Shown: piece by piece, positions 51,750 to 59,578 of the stretch
Position numbering within the stretch: the first letter of the stretch is position 1
Layout of the letters: the number at the start of each line of letters is the position of its first letter
Source of the DNA: Paenibacillus auburnensis
Lineage (GTDB): Bacteria; Bacillota; Bacilli; Paenibacillales; Paenibacillaceae
Assembly (NCBI RefSeq): GCF_927798115.1
Contig: NZ_CAKMMG010000005.1
Coordinates: 124,001-188,000, forward strand
Direction of reading: 5' to 3'
DNA length: 64,000 bases
Translations under genes and position numbers: made by a program
Notes under the pieces: model-generated
The model's input: only the letters and a program-made list of their open reading frames with translations
What the model was told of the DNA's origin: nothing
Database searches by the model: none

Positions 51750-51953
51750 GTCTCCTTTGCTCAAACGCCCTGCTACAGCATATGCGGCAGAAGCCCTGAC
51801 GGTGCGAGGAACCGCTATGCTTGCAGACCGGATCGTACAGCGCAGATATTGACAGGTCATAGCGGTCAGGAATATGCTGAATGCTGAAATTGAACTTTTT
51901 TCCAGCTGGACATCCGGCGGTAAGAGTTATATGGATCGGGGGAATTTGAATAT

Positions 51954-52478
51954 ATGATACTTTCCGGCAAGCGTTTGGATTTGCAGCCTTTAACCGCCGC
52001 AGAGCTGTCCGCAAGCGTAGGTCGCTATACTGCGGCCGCACTGGAACAGTCGCTTGGGTTAAAGCTTGCAGCTTCTATACTTGATGAAGAAATGCTATAT
52101 GCGATGAAGGTCCGCTATTCCAAAGTGCTGCAGAATGAAGACAATTATTTGTGGTTTACTTGCTGGGCAGTGATCCACCGCGGGGAGCAGCAGGTGATTG
52201 GATTCCTAATCCTGAAAGGACAGCCCAATGAACGGGGCGAGGTTATCATCGGCTACATCATAGACGAGAGTCACCGGGGCCAAGGATATGCGACAGAAGC
52301 GGTGGAGTGTGTGAACGAATGGATCTTCAGCCACCCTGAAGCCTGCTGGGTCATCGCCGATACGGAGCCGGATAATTTCGCATCCCACAAAGTGCTAAAA
52401 CATCTGGGAGCCGAGCAATACCGTGAAACAGAAGAGCTTCTCTGGTGGCGGATCGCCCGGCCGCAAACGCAAAGATGA
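51954..52478 (+). CDS. GNAT-family N-acetyltransferase (RimJ-like)
   Basis: 174 residues. GEVIIGYIIDESHRGQGYATEAVECVNEWIF contains the acetyl-CoA motif RGQGYA; the end ADTEPDNFASHKVLKHLGAEQYRETEELLWWRI is typical of RimJ/RimL-like GNATs acting on ribosomal or other N-termini or small molecules. It is the only plus-strand gene between 49.6 and 57 kb and lies in a gap between two minus-strand runs. The ribosome-binding site is weak (GGGGGAA, 10 bases before the ATG). Confidence 0.86.
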   Translation: MILSGKRLDLQPLTAAELSASVGRYTAAALEQSLGLKLAASILDEEMLYAMKVRYSKVLQNEDNYLWFTCWAVIHRGEQQVIGFLILKGQPNERGEVIIGYIIDESHRGQGYATEAVECVNEWIFSHPEACWVIADTEPDNFASHKVLKHLGAEQYRETEELLWWRIARPQTQR

Positions 52479-52561
52479 CTTCCGGCTATTCCGGAAGCCA
52501 TCTGGTATTCCATCTTATTCCATACAAAAATCATTAATTCCCCCAGCCGCTAAGCATTCGC

Positions 52562-53209
52562 TCAAACCACCCGGTTCAGCAGTTGTGCTCCGGCCTTCGC
52601 CTGATAAACCATCGCACCCAGCCGCTGTTTTGTTTCCGGCGGCAGCTCTGCGTAATCGGTGGTGAAGGTACGGCATTGCAACAGCGTACTGCGTAGCCCC
52701 TCCGAAGTGGAGACGATTAGTGCTGTAATCTCCTGAATTTCCTTACGGGTTGCCTCTATCGCCCGAAGATGGGCGCGGATTGCAGCAGCTTCCGTACTCG
52801 CCTGCTCAGCGATCTTCCTATTCTTGCGGCTTTTCAGTAAGCTGGTGGTCAGAATCGTCCCTCCGCCACTGGCCCGCCCTTCCGGCCCGGCTAATCCCGG
52901 CACCGTGGCTGCTGCTGTTCCACCGGAGGCAATATTGGCTCTGCTGATCTCATTTTCCAGTGTATGAAGCAGGCCAGAGAACTTTTTGGATTCAATCTTG
53001 ATGACCTTTAGATCCGTATCCAGAGCCGCGGGCTTATTCCGCAAATTATTAACAAACTCCCAGGACTCATCAACGATGGACTTAAGCACCCTGCGCTTGT
53101 CCAGCAGCAGCTCTGCAGCTTCCGCGAGCCGCTTATTTTCCGACTCATATCTGGACTGTTCCACCCTCAGATTCCCGAGAGCTTCTTTACACAGATCCTT
53201 GTTAAACAT
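52562..53209 (-). CDS. coiled-coil protein of unknown function
   Basis: 215 residues from the ATG at 53209 (GGGAGG seven bases upstream). Two long helical segments (about 10-95 and 130-200) flank a Gly/Ala/Thr-rich hinge (about 98-122). The charged heptad pattern suggests a coiled coil. There is no signal peptide or recognised domain. It stands between the small-gene run and the nucleotidyltransferase operon and points the same way. Possibly a structural partner of the small helical proteins; this is positional inference only. Confidence 0.6.
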   Translation of the reverse strand: MFNKDLCKEALGNLRVEQSRYESENKRLAEAAELLLDKRRVLKSIVDESWEFVNNLRNKPAALDTDLKVIKIESKKFSGLLHTLENEISRANIASGGTAAATVPGLAGPEGRASGGGTILTTSLLKSRKNRKIAEQASTEAAAIRAHLRAIEATRKEIQEITALIVSTSEGLRSTLLQCRTFTTDYAELPPETKQRLGAMVYQAKAGAQLLNRVV

Positions 53210-53344
53210 ATGTATGCCTCCCGTAGCAGCCAATAATTATGTAGTTCCAAAGACGTAAGACTAAATCTCTACATACGCAGTATACCTAAATTTTGGGTAA
53301 GGGTCACTAGCGGGGGAGATTAGTCGTCGTAAAAGGGTTGCAGT

Positions 53345-53375
53345 AAAAAAACACGCCGCCCTAAGGCAGCGTGTT
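53345..53375 (-). terminator. terminator overlapping the end of the nucleotidyltransferase gene
   Basis: AACACGCTGCC-TTAG-GGCGGCGTGTT followed by TTTT on the minus strand. The stop codon TAG lies in the loop, so the hairpin arm includes the last codons of the gene. Confidence 0.85.
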
Positions 53376-54092
53376 CTTCAGCTTTTCTCCGGCCTCCTGC
53401 AGCGACTGGAAGGTACCGGCATCGCTCCACCATTCCTTAAGCACATCATAGGTAAGCTTGCGCTCTCCGGCATAAATGTTGTTTACATCGGTAATTTCCA
53501 GCTCCCCTCTTCGCGAGGGGGCAATGCGGCGGATAATATCAAAAACGGCTTCATCATACATATAAATTCCGGTTACACAGAACTTGGTCTTCGGCTGCTC
53601 CGGCTTTTCTTCGATGTAGGCGATCAAGGAAGCATCCTCACTGTCGAATACGGGAACCCCGTATCTCCGTGCATCTTCCACCGGCTTCAGCAATACTTTT
53701 GCCGTCCCTTGTGGCTGCTCCTGATATTTCTCCATGTAGGCGCCCAGATCATCCATAAACAGATTGTCACCCAATAGTACGACAAACCGTTCGCCCGGGA
53801 GAATGAATCCTTCCGCCAGTTCCAGCGCTTCCGCAATCCCTCCTGCTTCTTCCTGGATTTTATAGGTCAGAGATACGCCGAATTCTGCACCGCTGCCCAA
53901 AAAATCCGTATACTGCCCCGCAGACTGCTTGCTGATAACCAGGAGAATATCGGTGATCCCGCCCCGGCGCAACCGGTCTATACCGTAACACACCATAGGA
54001 TATTTGCCGACCGGAAGCAAATGTTTGTTCATAAGCCGGGTCAGCGGATAAAGCCTGGTTCCTTTTCCGCCCGCCAGTATGACTCCTTTCAC
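53361..54092 (-). CDS. sugar nucleotidyltransferase (glucose-1-phosphate thymidylyltransferase-like)
   Basis: 243 residues, shorter than standard RmlA (~290). MKGVILAGGKGTRLYPLTRLMNKHLLPVGKYPM is the nucleotidyltransferase signature; LLGDNLFMDD and GVPVFDSED, YIEEKP, TGIYMYDEAVFDIIRRI and RGELEITDVNNIY follow the RmlA pattern. It makes a dTDP- or similar activated sugar for the neighbouring glycosyltransferases. No RmlB, RmlC or RmlD partner lies beside it. Its 3' end forms half of the terminator hairpin. Confidence 0.88.
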   Translation of the reverse strand: MKGVILAGGKGTRLYPLTRLMNKHLLPVGKYPMVCYGIDRLRRGGITDILLVISKQSAGQYTDFLGSGAEFGVSLTYKIQEEAGGIAEALELAEGFILPGERFVVLLGDNLFMDDLGAYMEKYQEQPQGTAKVLLKPVEDARRYGVPVFDSEDASLIAYIEEKPEQPKTKFCVTGIYMYDEAVFDIIRRIAPSRRGELEITDVNNIYAGERKLTYDVLKEWWSDAGTFQSLQEAGEKLKNTLP

Positions 54093-54139
54093 TTACTTTC
54101 CTCCCTTTTATCTGTGTCTTTAGCCTTCGAGTCAGCATT

Positions 54140-54877
54140 TCAGATGAAATGTGCCGGATCCAAATGCCATTTACTCATAAAAAGCTTACGGTTACGCTCC
54201 ACCAGCTCCTGAAGCTCAGTGGGATACACTTGCTTGAAGCTGGCGCTTCCTTCATGATGCACCAGACAATCGCCGGCAATCAGCAGCCTGAAACCCTTCA
54301 GACGGGCGCGATAGCAGTAGTCATCATCCTCGTAATGGCCGGGTGAATACCGCTCATCGAGCAGGCCGACGGTATCAAGCACCGTTCGTTTGAACAAGAA
54401 GCACAGTCCTACAAGCCGCACCGTTTCCATCCATTTCATAGGATTCCGGATATTCGCCGCCAACGCCTCACTATGAAAACCGGGCATATCTGTATAAGCA
54501 GTCCTTACCTTCTGCCGCCCGCTGGCATAATTCGTCACAGGGCCAACGATGCCGATATCCGACGAACTATACAGGGCGGCTTTCAAATTGGAGAGCCAGT
54601 TATGCGAGACGATCACGTCGTTATTCAGCAGCAGGAGCTCATCGCCTGAGGCCAGCTGCAGCCCCATATTGCAGGCAAGCGGAAAGCCGCGGTTCTCCGG
54701 AAGAGAAATAAACATCAGCTGCTGATTGCGGCAGTAAGCATCCGTGCCGTCGGTCGAAGCATTGTCGACAACAATAATTTCATAGGGCGTATCTGTGTAC
54801 TGCCTGATCGATTCGACACAGGCCTGCAGCAGATGCCGCCCGTTATAAGTCGGAATAATAATGCTGGTGAGCGTCAT
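54140..54877 (-). CDS. glycosyltransferase family 2 (rhamnosyltransferase-like)
   Basis: 245 residues. TSIIIPTYNGRHLLQACVESIRQY, EIIVVDNASTDGTDAY, LLLNNDVIVSHNW (NDD/DxD region) and YEDDDYCYRARLKGFRLL are typical of GT2 enzymes of the WcaA/rhamnosyltransferase type. It overlaps the upstream GT2 by four bases and is followed by the nucleotidyltransferase gene, which may supply its donor sugar. The ordinary N-terminus lacks the basic extension of its two neighbours. Confidence 0.88.
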   Translation of the reverse strand: MTLTSIIIPTYNGRHLLQACVESIRQYTDTPYEIIVVDNASTDGTDAYCRNQQLMFISLPENRGFPLACNMGLQLASGDELLLLNNDVIVSHNWLSNLKAALYSSSDIGIVGPVTNYASGRQKVRTAYTDMPGFHSEALAANIRNPMKWMETVRLVGLCFLFKRTVLDTVGLLDERYSPGHYEDDDYCYRARLKGFRLLIAGDCLVHHEGSASFKQVYPTELQELVERNRKLFMSKWHLDPAHFI

Positions 54878-55776
54878 ATGCCATTCCTCCAGGCCGCCAG
54901 CTGGCGCCGCTGCTCCTGCAGACTCTCACCGGAATGCATCCGGCGCTGGGCAAGAACCTCAAGCAGCGCTTCTGCATGATCACCGGCAATCAGCTGCTCC
55001 ACCCTATTCCCTGCGCCTGTATTGCCTTGCCGCAGCCGGTTCTGCTTGAACACATTGACTGTCCCCGCCTTTTCCACCCGCAGCTGCTTCATCAGCGAGA
55101 TCGCCTGCGCTTTGGGCGGAACCATCAGTTCACGGTAGCCGATCACTTCCAGCGCACGCCGCGACAAAGCATGGGGCACCGCGGTCATGGAGCTGACTCC
55201 GAGATCGCTCCGGCCAAGAACGGCATTCAGGTACAGCTTGCAGCGGGTAACATCATCACTGAGTCCAAATGGCGGCAGCAGATGATCCAGATCATTCAGC
55301 GCCACATCCACTCCACCGTCTACAGCAGAAGCGAACCCGGCCAGCAGCGGAGCCGGTATAACCATATCTCCATCCAAGAACAGCAGGATATCCCCGCGGC
55401 TAAGCTTGGCACCAAGCGCCCGCCCCACATCATGCCCCGCCGTTTCCGGACAATGCACGATCATCGCCTGCGGACACAACCTGGTGCGCTGAAAGCTGTT
55501 GTCAGTGCACCCGTTAAGCACAACGATGATTTCCAGCGGATGCAGGCGCATTACCTGCTTCAGCAGCGGCGGAAGGGTACGTGCTTCATTCCTTGCCGAG
55601 ATGATCACTGACAGCGATCCGCGAAGCCCCCTGAGCAGCCGCTGCGGCTGACGGCCTGCAGGCTTGCGGCTGGTTGATCGTGCTGTACCGGCTGCGTTCC
55701 GGCGGATGGAAGTGCTGGCGGGACTCCGCCGTTTCTGATTCAGGCGGATTACCGCCTTAGTGCTGGTGGCCTTCAT
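54874..55776 (-). CDS. glycosyltransferase family 2 with Arg-rich N-terminal extension
   Basis: 300 residues. The first ~52 are Arg/Lys/Ser/Ala-rich, then the GT-A domain begins: LSVIISARNEARTLPPLLKQVMRL, EIIVVLNGCTDNSF, HDVGRALGAKLSRGDILLFLDGDMVIP (DxD-like DGD). After the catalytic part come YLNAVLGRSDLGVSSMTAVPHALSRRALEVIGY and a helical tail. It is clearly paralogous to the gene at 55773 and overlaps it by four bases. The basic extension may tether it to an anionic structure such as the forming spore surface. Confidence 0.87.
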   Translation of the reverse strand: MKATSTKAVIRLNQKRRSPASTSIRRNAAGTARSTSRKPAGRQPQRLLRGLRGSLSVIISARNEARTLPPLLKQVMRLHPLEIIVVLNGCTDNSFQRTRLCPQAMIVHCPETAGHDVGRALGAKLSRGDILLFLDGDMVIPAPLLAGFASAVDGGVDVALNDLDHLLPPFGLSDDVTRCKLYLNAVLGRSDLGVSSMTAVPHALSRRALEVIGYRELMVPPKAQAISLMKQLRVEKAGTVNVFKQNRLRQGNTGAGNRVEQLIAGDHAEALLEVLAQRRMHSGESLQEQRRQLAAWRNGI

Positions 55777-56627
55777 CTCACCATCTCCCTTCGCCGTCCG
55801 GCATCGCCATATCCAGCCCGTTTGCCCCTGCGTTCAAGCAGCAGAGCGACAGCCTCCAGGTGATCCCTGAGGATAATCTCCTGCAAGGGATCTTTACCTT
55901 CCGCCTTACGGCGGACAGCGTTCATCCGGCCGACAGGTACCTTGTGTACCGCCTTCACCTTCAGCCCATCCAGTATGGCACGGGCGTAGGCCAGCGGCGG
56001 TCTGGACAGCGAAGCGCTCCCCAGAGCCGTAAGCGCCGCCCGGCTGAGCGCATGGGGAACCGCTGTCAGGGAATATCCCTGCAGATCCGGCCGTCCAAGC
56101 ATAATATTGAGTGCATACTTGGAGAGCACTACGGGATGCGGCAGCCTGCGTCGCACCGGACCGGAATAATTATTCAAAGCTACATCCTCCCCGCCGCTGA
56201 CCGCTTCCACGAACGGGCGCAGATCCGCAGCGGGAATAACCAGATCCCCGTCAGTAAACAGCAGGATTTCACCCCTGGCTGCTTCCGCTCCAACAGTTCG
56301 GCCTACGTCGTGCCCGAGCGGCTGTGTGAAGGAGATGACCTTCGCACCCATGCTGTACGCAATTTCTGCCGTATTATCGGCAGAGCCGTTGACAATCACT
56401 ATAACCTCACAGCGCGGATGAACCCCTCTGGCTTCAGCAATGACTGCGGCAATCGTCCGTGCTTCATTCATCGCCGGAATAATCACCGACACATAAGGCT
56501 CCGGATGATTCACGGCAGGCAGTACTGCCGCGGGCCGCGGCCGCGGCCGGGAGTTTCTTCGCGCTGCTTGAGAAGCCCGCCGCCCCGAGCGGCGGGCAGA
56601 TGTTCGTCTATGCTGTTTCAAGCTCAT
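55773..56627 (-). CDS. glycosyltransferase family 2 with Arg-rich N-terminal extension
   Basis: 284 residues from the ATG at 56627 (GGAAGGTGG directly upstream); the longer frame to 56855 is unsupported. Residues 1-33 are strongly basic (HRRTSARRSGRRASQAARR). The GT-A part follows: VSVIIPAMNEARTIAAVIAEARG, VIVIVNGSADNTAEIA, HDVGRTVGAEAARGEILLFTDGDLVIP, then YALNIMLGRPDLQGYSLTAVPHALSRAAL. First gene of the second glycosylation operon. A hairpin at 56788 lies in its leader. Confidence 0.87.
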   Translation of the reverse strand: MSLKQHRRTSARRSGRRASQAARRNSRPRPRPAAVLPAVNHPEPYVSVIIPAMNEARTIAAVIAEARGVHPRCEVIVIVNGSADNTAEIAYSMGAKVISFTQPLGHDVGRTVGAEAARGEILLFTDGDLVIPAADLRPFVEAVSGGEDVALNNYSGPVRRRLPHPVVLSKYALNIMLGRPDLQGYSLTAVPHALSRAALTALGSASLSRPPLAYARAILDGLKVKAVHKVPVGRMNAVRRKAEGKDPLQEIILRDHLEAVALLLERRGKRAGYGDAGRRREMVR

Positions 56628-56780
56628 CCACCTTCCTTCGGAGGGCATACTCCCGGGCTGAGGGTTACACCACAGTCTATGTAATCCGCTGTCCCTCGCA
56701 ACGGCACATGTCTCCCTTCGCACAGAAAATTGGACAAATGCCATCCCTCCCTGCTGCAGATGAACCCCTAATTTTCCGCA

Positions 56781-56818
56781 AACAAAAAAACCACGGATCA
56801 ATGAATGACCCGTGGTTT
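56781..56818 (-). terminator. terminator-like hairpin in the leader of the GT2 operon
   Basis: On the minus strand AAACCACGG pairs with CCGTGGTTT around a ~13-base loop, followed by TTTTG. It lies about 160 bases upstream of the first GT2 start, with no gene before it, so it could be an attenuator or the end of a short transcript. Confidence 0.55.
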
Positions 56819-57034
56819 GTATGTACATTTTTTTCAAGACCTTATTCAACATCATACCAAAATAATTATTATAAGTCTATATTTTTCCAGGGGGTTCATT
56901 TACTCTATGGATATAAGCCGATGCTTGGAGCCGCCGGCCTCCACAGAATAAATAGGATGGGCAGCCGGAAAGAAAAGCAAGAAAACTTCTTATAACAAGA
57001 ACAAAAGTACATGTAATCAAGGGGTGAAGTCATC

Positions 57035-57823
57035 GTGAATGAAATAATTGCAGTGAATAACGTTTCAAAGGTTTACCAAACCACAAAAAAGGAGCCCGGA
57101 TTGTTAGCCGGCATTAAAAATTTATTCTTGAGACAATTTGAGAACAAGGTGGCTGTCGATCACATTAATTTCTCCATCCAAGAAGGGGAGTTTGTTGGTT
57201 TCATCGGTCCTAATGGTGCAGGAAAAACGACAACCATAAAAATGCTGTCAGGAATCATACATCCTACAGAAGGTGCGATTAGCGTAATGGGATATATCCC
57301 GCATCGGTTAGAGCATGGCTTTAAGAAGAACTTTTCGATCACGATGGGTCAAAAAAATCAGCTGTGGTGGGACCTTCCGGCCATAGACTCCTTTCAGTTG
57401 ATTAAAGAAATTTACGAAATCACGGAGCCTGATTATACCCGAACGCTTCAGGAATTAACGGAACTATTAGAGGTACAATCTATCCTTAATACTCCTTTAA
57501 GAAATCTGTCTTTAGGCGAACGCATGAAATTCGAACTCATCGGCGCTTTCTTGCATGGCCCAAAAGTATTATTTTTAGATGAGCCTACGATTGGGCTGGA
57601 CGTTTCATCCAGGCGCAGGATCAGGGATTTTTTAAAGTATATAAATGTTGAAAAGAAGGTTACGGTCATTTTGACCAGTCATTATCTGGAGGATATAGAA
57701 GAGCTGTGTAACCGCATTATTGCTATCTCACACGGAAAAATCATTTACGATGGGTCTTTAAGTGATATAACGACCGGTGAGCTGCCGATCAATGATATTT
57801 TCGAGAGCTTATTCAATAAATAA
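57035..57823 (+). CDS. ABC transporter ATP-binding protein (ABC-2 type exporter)
   Basis: 262 residues, GTG start with GGGGTGA upstream. Walker A GFIGPNGAGKTTTIK, signature RNLSLGERMKFELI, Walker B VLFLDEPTIGLD and the switch His in TSHYLEDIEEL are complete. The long N-terminal strand (VYQTTKKEPGLLAGIKNLFLRQFENKVAVDHI) is typical of the COG4586 group, which pairs with two permeases of COG4587 and COG3694. Both follow here. It probably exports a lipid, glycan or peptide. Substrate unknown. Confidence 0.9.
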   Translation: MNEIIAVNNVSKVYQTTKKEPGLLAGIKNLFLRQFENKVAVDHINFSIQEGEFVGFIGPNGAGKTTTIKMLSGIIHPTEGAISVMGYIPHRLEHGFKKNFSITMGQKNQLWWDLPAIDSFQLIKEIYEITEPDYTRTLQELTELLEVQSILNTPLRNLSLGERMKFELIGAFLHGPKVLFLDEPTIGLDVSSRRRIRDFLKYINVEKKVTVILTSHYLEDIEELCNRIIAISHGKIIYDGSLSDITTGELPINDIFESLFNK

Positions 57824-57839
57824 CGGATGGGTGTATACG

Positions 57840-58643
57840 ATGAGAAAATATGTCCAGGTGCTGAAACTTAATCTGCAGACCTCCCTTGCCTATAAAGGGA
57901 ATTTTATATTCACCTCATTAATGGATGTATTCAGGGTCATAGCGGAAATTGCTTTCTGGAAGGTGTTATTCGACAATGCTCAGGGCCGTAAGATTAACGG
58001 GTACAATTTCAATTCAATCATCACCTACTACATTTTCATGTTTATTATTGCTTCCTTCACGAATGTTGGGAGTATCGGTTATAAGGTCGCTAATGAGATC
58101 AAAGACGGAGCTTTAAATAATTTACTGGTCAGGCCCATCCATTATTTTGGGTATTACTTCACTGAAACCTTATCCCAGAAGCTGCTTAACCTGCTCATTG
58201 CCCTATTGATGTTCATACCGGTGATCGTTTTTCGTTTTGGGGATTTACAGGCGGAAATTCCTGCGGCGCAATTCTGTTTACTCCCGGTAGTGGTACTATG
58301 CTCTCTGATCTTGAGCTTTTTGATCAATATCCTAATCAGTTTGTTTGTGTTTTGGATGACAGAGGTGGCCTCCTTATTCCTTCTAAAAGATATTCTTCTT
58401 GATCTTGCCTCAGGCAGAGTGTTTCCGTTAGATCTGTTCCCGGGACCCTTGCTTAACGCATTTTCGGTGCTTCCCTTTATGTATTGCACGTATTTTCCAG
58501 CCGTTATGATTACGAAAGGCTTGTCAGCGGAGGCATTATACCGGGGTCTGTGGATACAGCTGGTGTGGATTCTGGTGCTATACGGCTTGATAAAAATCAT
58601 TTGGAGAATGGGCCTAAAAAAATATACGGGAACAGGCGCGTGA
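57840..58643 (+). CDS. ABC-2 family permease (COG4587-like)
   Basis: 267 residues from the ATG at 57840 (GGATGGGTG upstream); the longer frame overlaps the ATPase. Six helices are seen (about 22-45, 55-80, 105-135, 145-170, 180-205, 235-255). The motif NEIKDGALNNLLVRPIHYFGYYF matches the cytosolic coupling region of this permease group. It is the first of two half-permeases encoded after the ATPase and probably forms a heterodimer with the next gene product. Confidence 0.87.
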   Translation: MRKYVQVLKLNLQTSLAYKGNFIFTSLMDVFRVIAEIAFWKVLFDNAQGRKINGYNFNSIITYYIFMFIIASFTNVGSIGYKVANEIKDGALNNLLVRPIHYFGYYFTETLSQKLLNLLIALLMFIPVIVFRFGDLQAEIPAAQFCLLPVVVLCSLILSFLINILISLFVFWMTEVASLFLLKDILLDLASGRVFPLDLFPGPLLNAFSVLPFMYCTYFPAVMITKGLSAEALYRGLWIQLVWILVLYGLIKIIWRMGLKKYTGTGA

Positions 58644-58650
58644 GGCTGAT

Positions 58651-59436
58651 ATGAGATACGTGAGATTATACCGGATATTTATCGAGCAGAGTCTTATGAA
58701 AATGGCGGCATACAAAATTAATTTTGGATTAGTGTTCGTTACGAATGCCGCATTTTTTTCTGTACAGCTAATCTTTATGCATCTTGTTTTCACGAATGTA
58801 GATACACTGGCCGGCTGGACAAAATACGAAATGTTTTTCTATATCGGCACTTTTAATATTATCGATTCGCTGTGGACGTTTGGCCCATTTTTTAACCTTT
58901 TGGCGATTCCGGGCATGATCAGGAGCGGTGCACTGGATTATTATATAACCAAGCCGGTAAACTCCCAGTTTCTGATCAGTCTGAGAAATGTAGATCCCGG
59001 TTCATTAATAAGCGCACTGACTGGCGTTATACTGATTACATTTGCGCTTATCCAGGGAGGGATGGAGTTAACCTTTGGAAAAGCTGTACTCTACGTTGTT
59101 TCCATTTTTCACGCTTTAATGATTCAGTACTCCGTCTATTTTATCCTTACGTGCTCATCGTTTTGGCTGGTAAAAGCAGACTTTGTAGACTCCATACACG
59201 GAATTCTATGTTACTTTTCAACGCGGCCGGTAGATATTTATAAAGGCTTTATCCGGTTTATACTCAGCTATGTATTGCCGTATGGATTAGCCTTAACCGT
59301 TGCCTCAAAAGCTGTGGTGAAAACCATCCACTTTGCGGAGTACACTTTGTTTCTTATACTCAGCTGGTCCATTTTCGCAGTTTCGGTTGGCGTTTGGAGG
59401 TTTTCATTGAAGCACTATAGTTCTGCGAGCTCCTAG
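58651..59436 (+). CDS. ABC-2 family permease (COG3694-like)
   Basis: 261 residues with six helices (about 22-45, 55-80, 110-135, 142-165, 185-205, 228-250). IRSGALDYYITKPVNSQFLISLRNVD is the counterpart of the coupling region in the preceding permease. Together the three genes form a complete exporter. The operon ends at the hairpin near 59525 and faces the repeat-protein gene tail to tail. Confidence 0.87.
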   Translation: MRYVRLYRIFIEQSLMKMAAYKINFGLVFVTNAAFFSVQLIFMHLVFTNVDTLAGWTKYEMFFYIGTFNIIDSLWTFGPFFNLLAIPGMIRSGALDYYITKPVNSQFLISLRNVDPGSLISALTGVILITFALIQGGMELTFGKAVLYVVSIFHALMIQYSVYFILTCSSFWLVKADFVDSIHGILCYFSTRPVDIYKGFIRFILSYVLPYGLALTVASKAVVKTIHFAEYTLFLILSWSIFAVSVGVWRFSLKHYSSASS

Positions 59437-59523
59437 GGACTGAATTATTGCCTGAATCTCTCAAAATAACGCCACAAAGAGGGGCTTCTGCTTCGGGGAT
59501 TACATACAAAATATTATCCTTCA

Positions 59524-59552
59524 AAAAAGCGCAGCCATCGGCTGCGCTTTTC
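59524..59552. terminator. bidirectional terminator between the ABC operon and the repeat-protein gene
   Basis: AAAAGCGCAGCC-AT-C-GGCTGCGCTTTT, a perfect stem with A-run and T-run flanks. Confidence 0.88.
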
Positions 59553-59578
59553 CCCCTTCTATTCCGTTGTTCCTCTAT

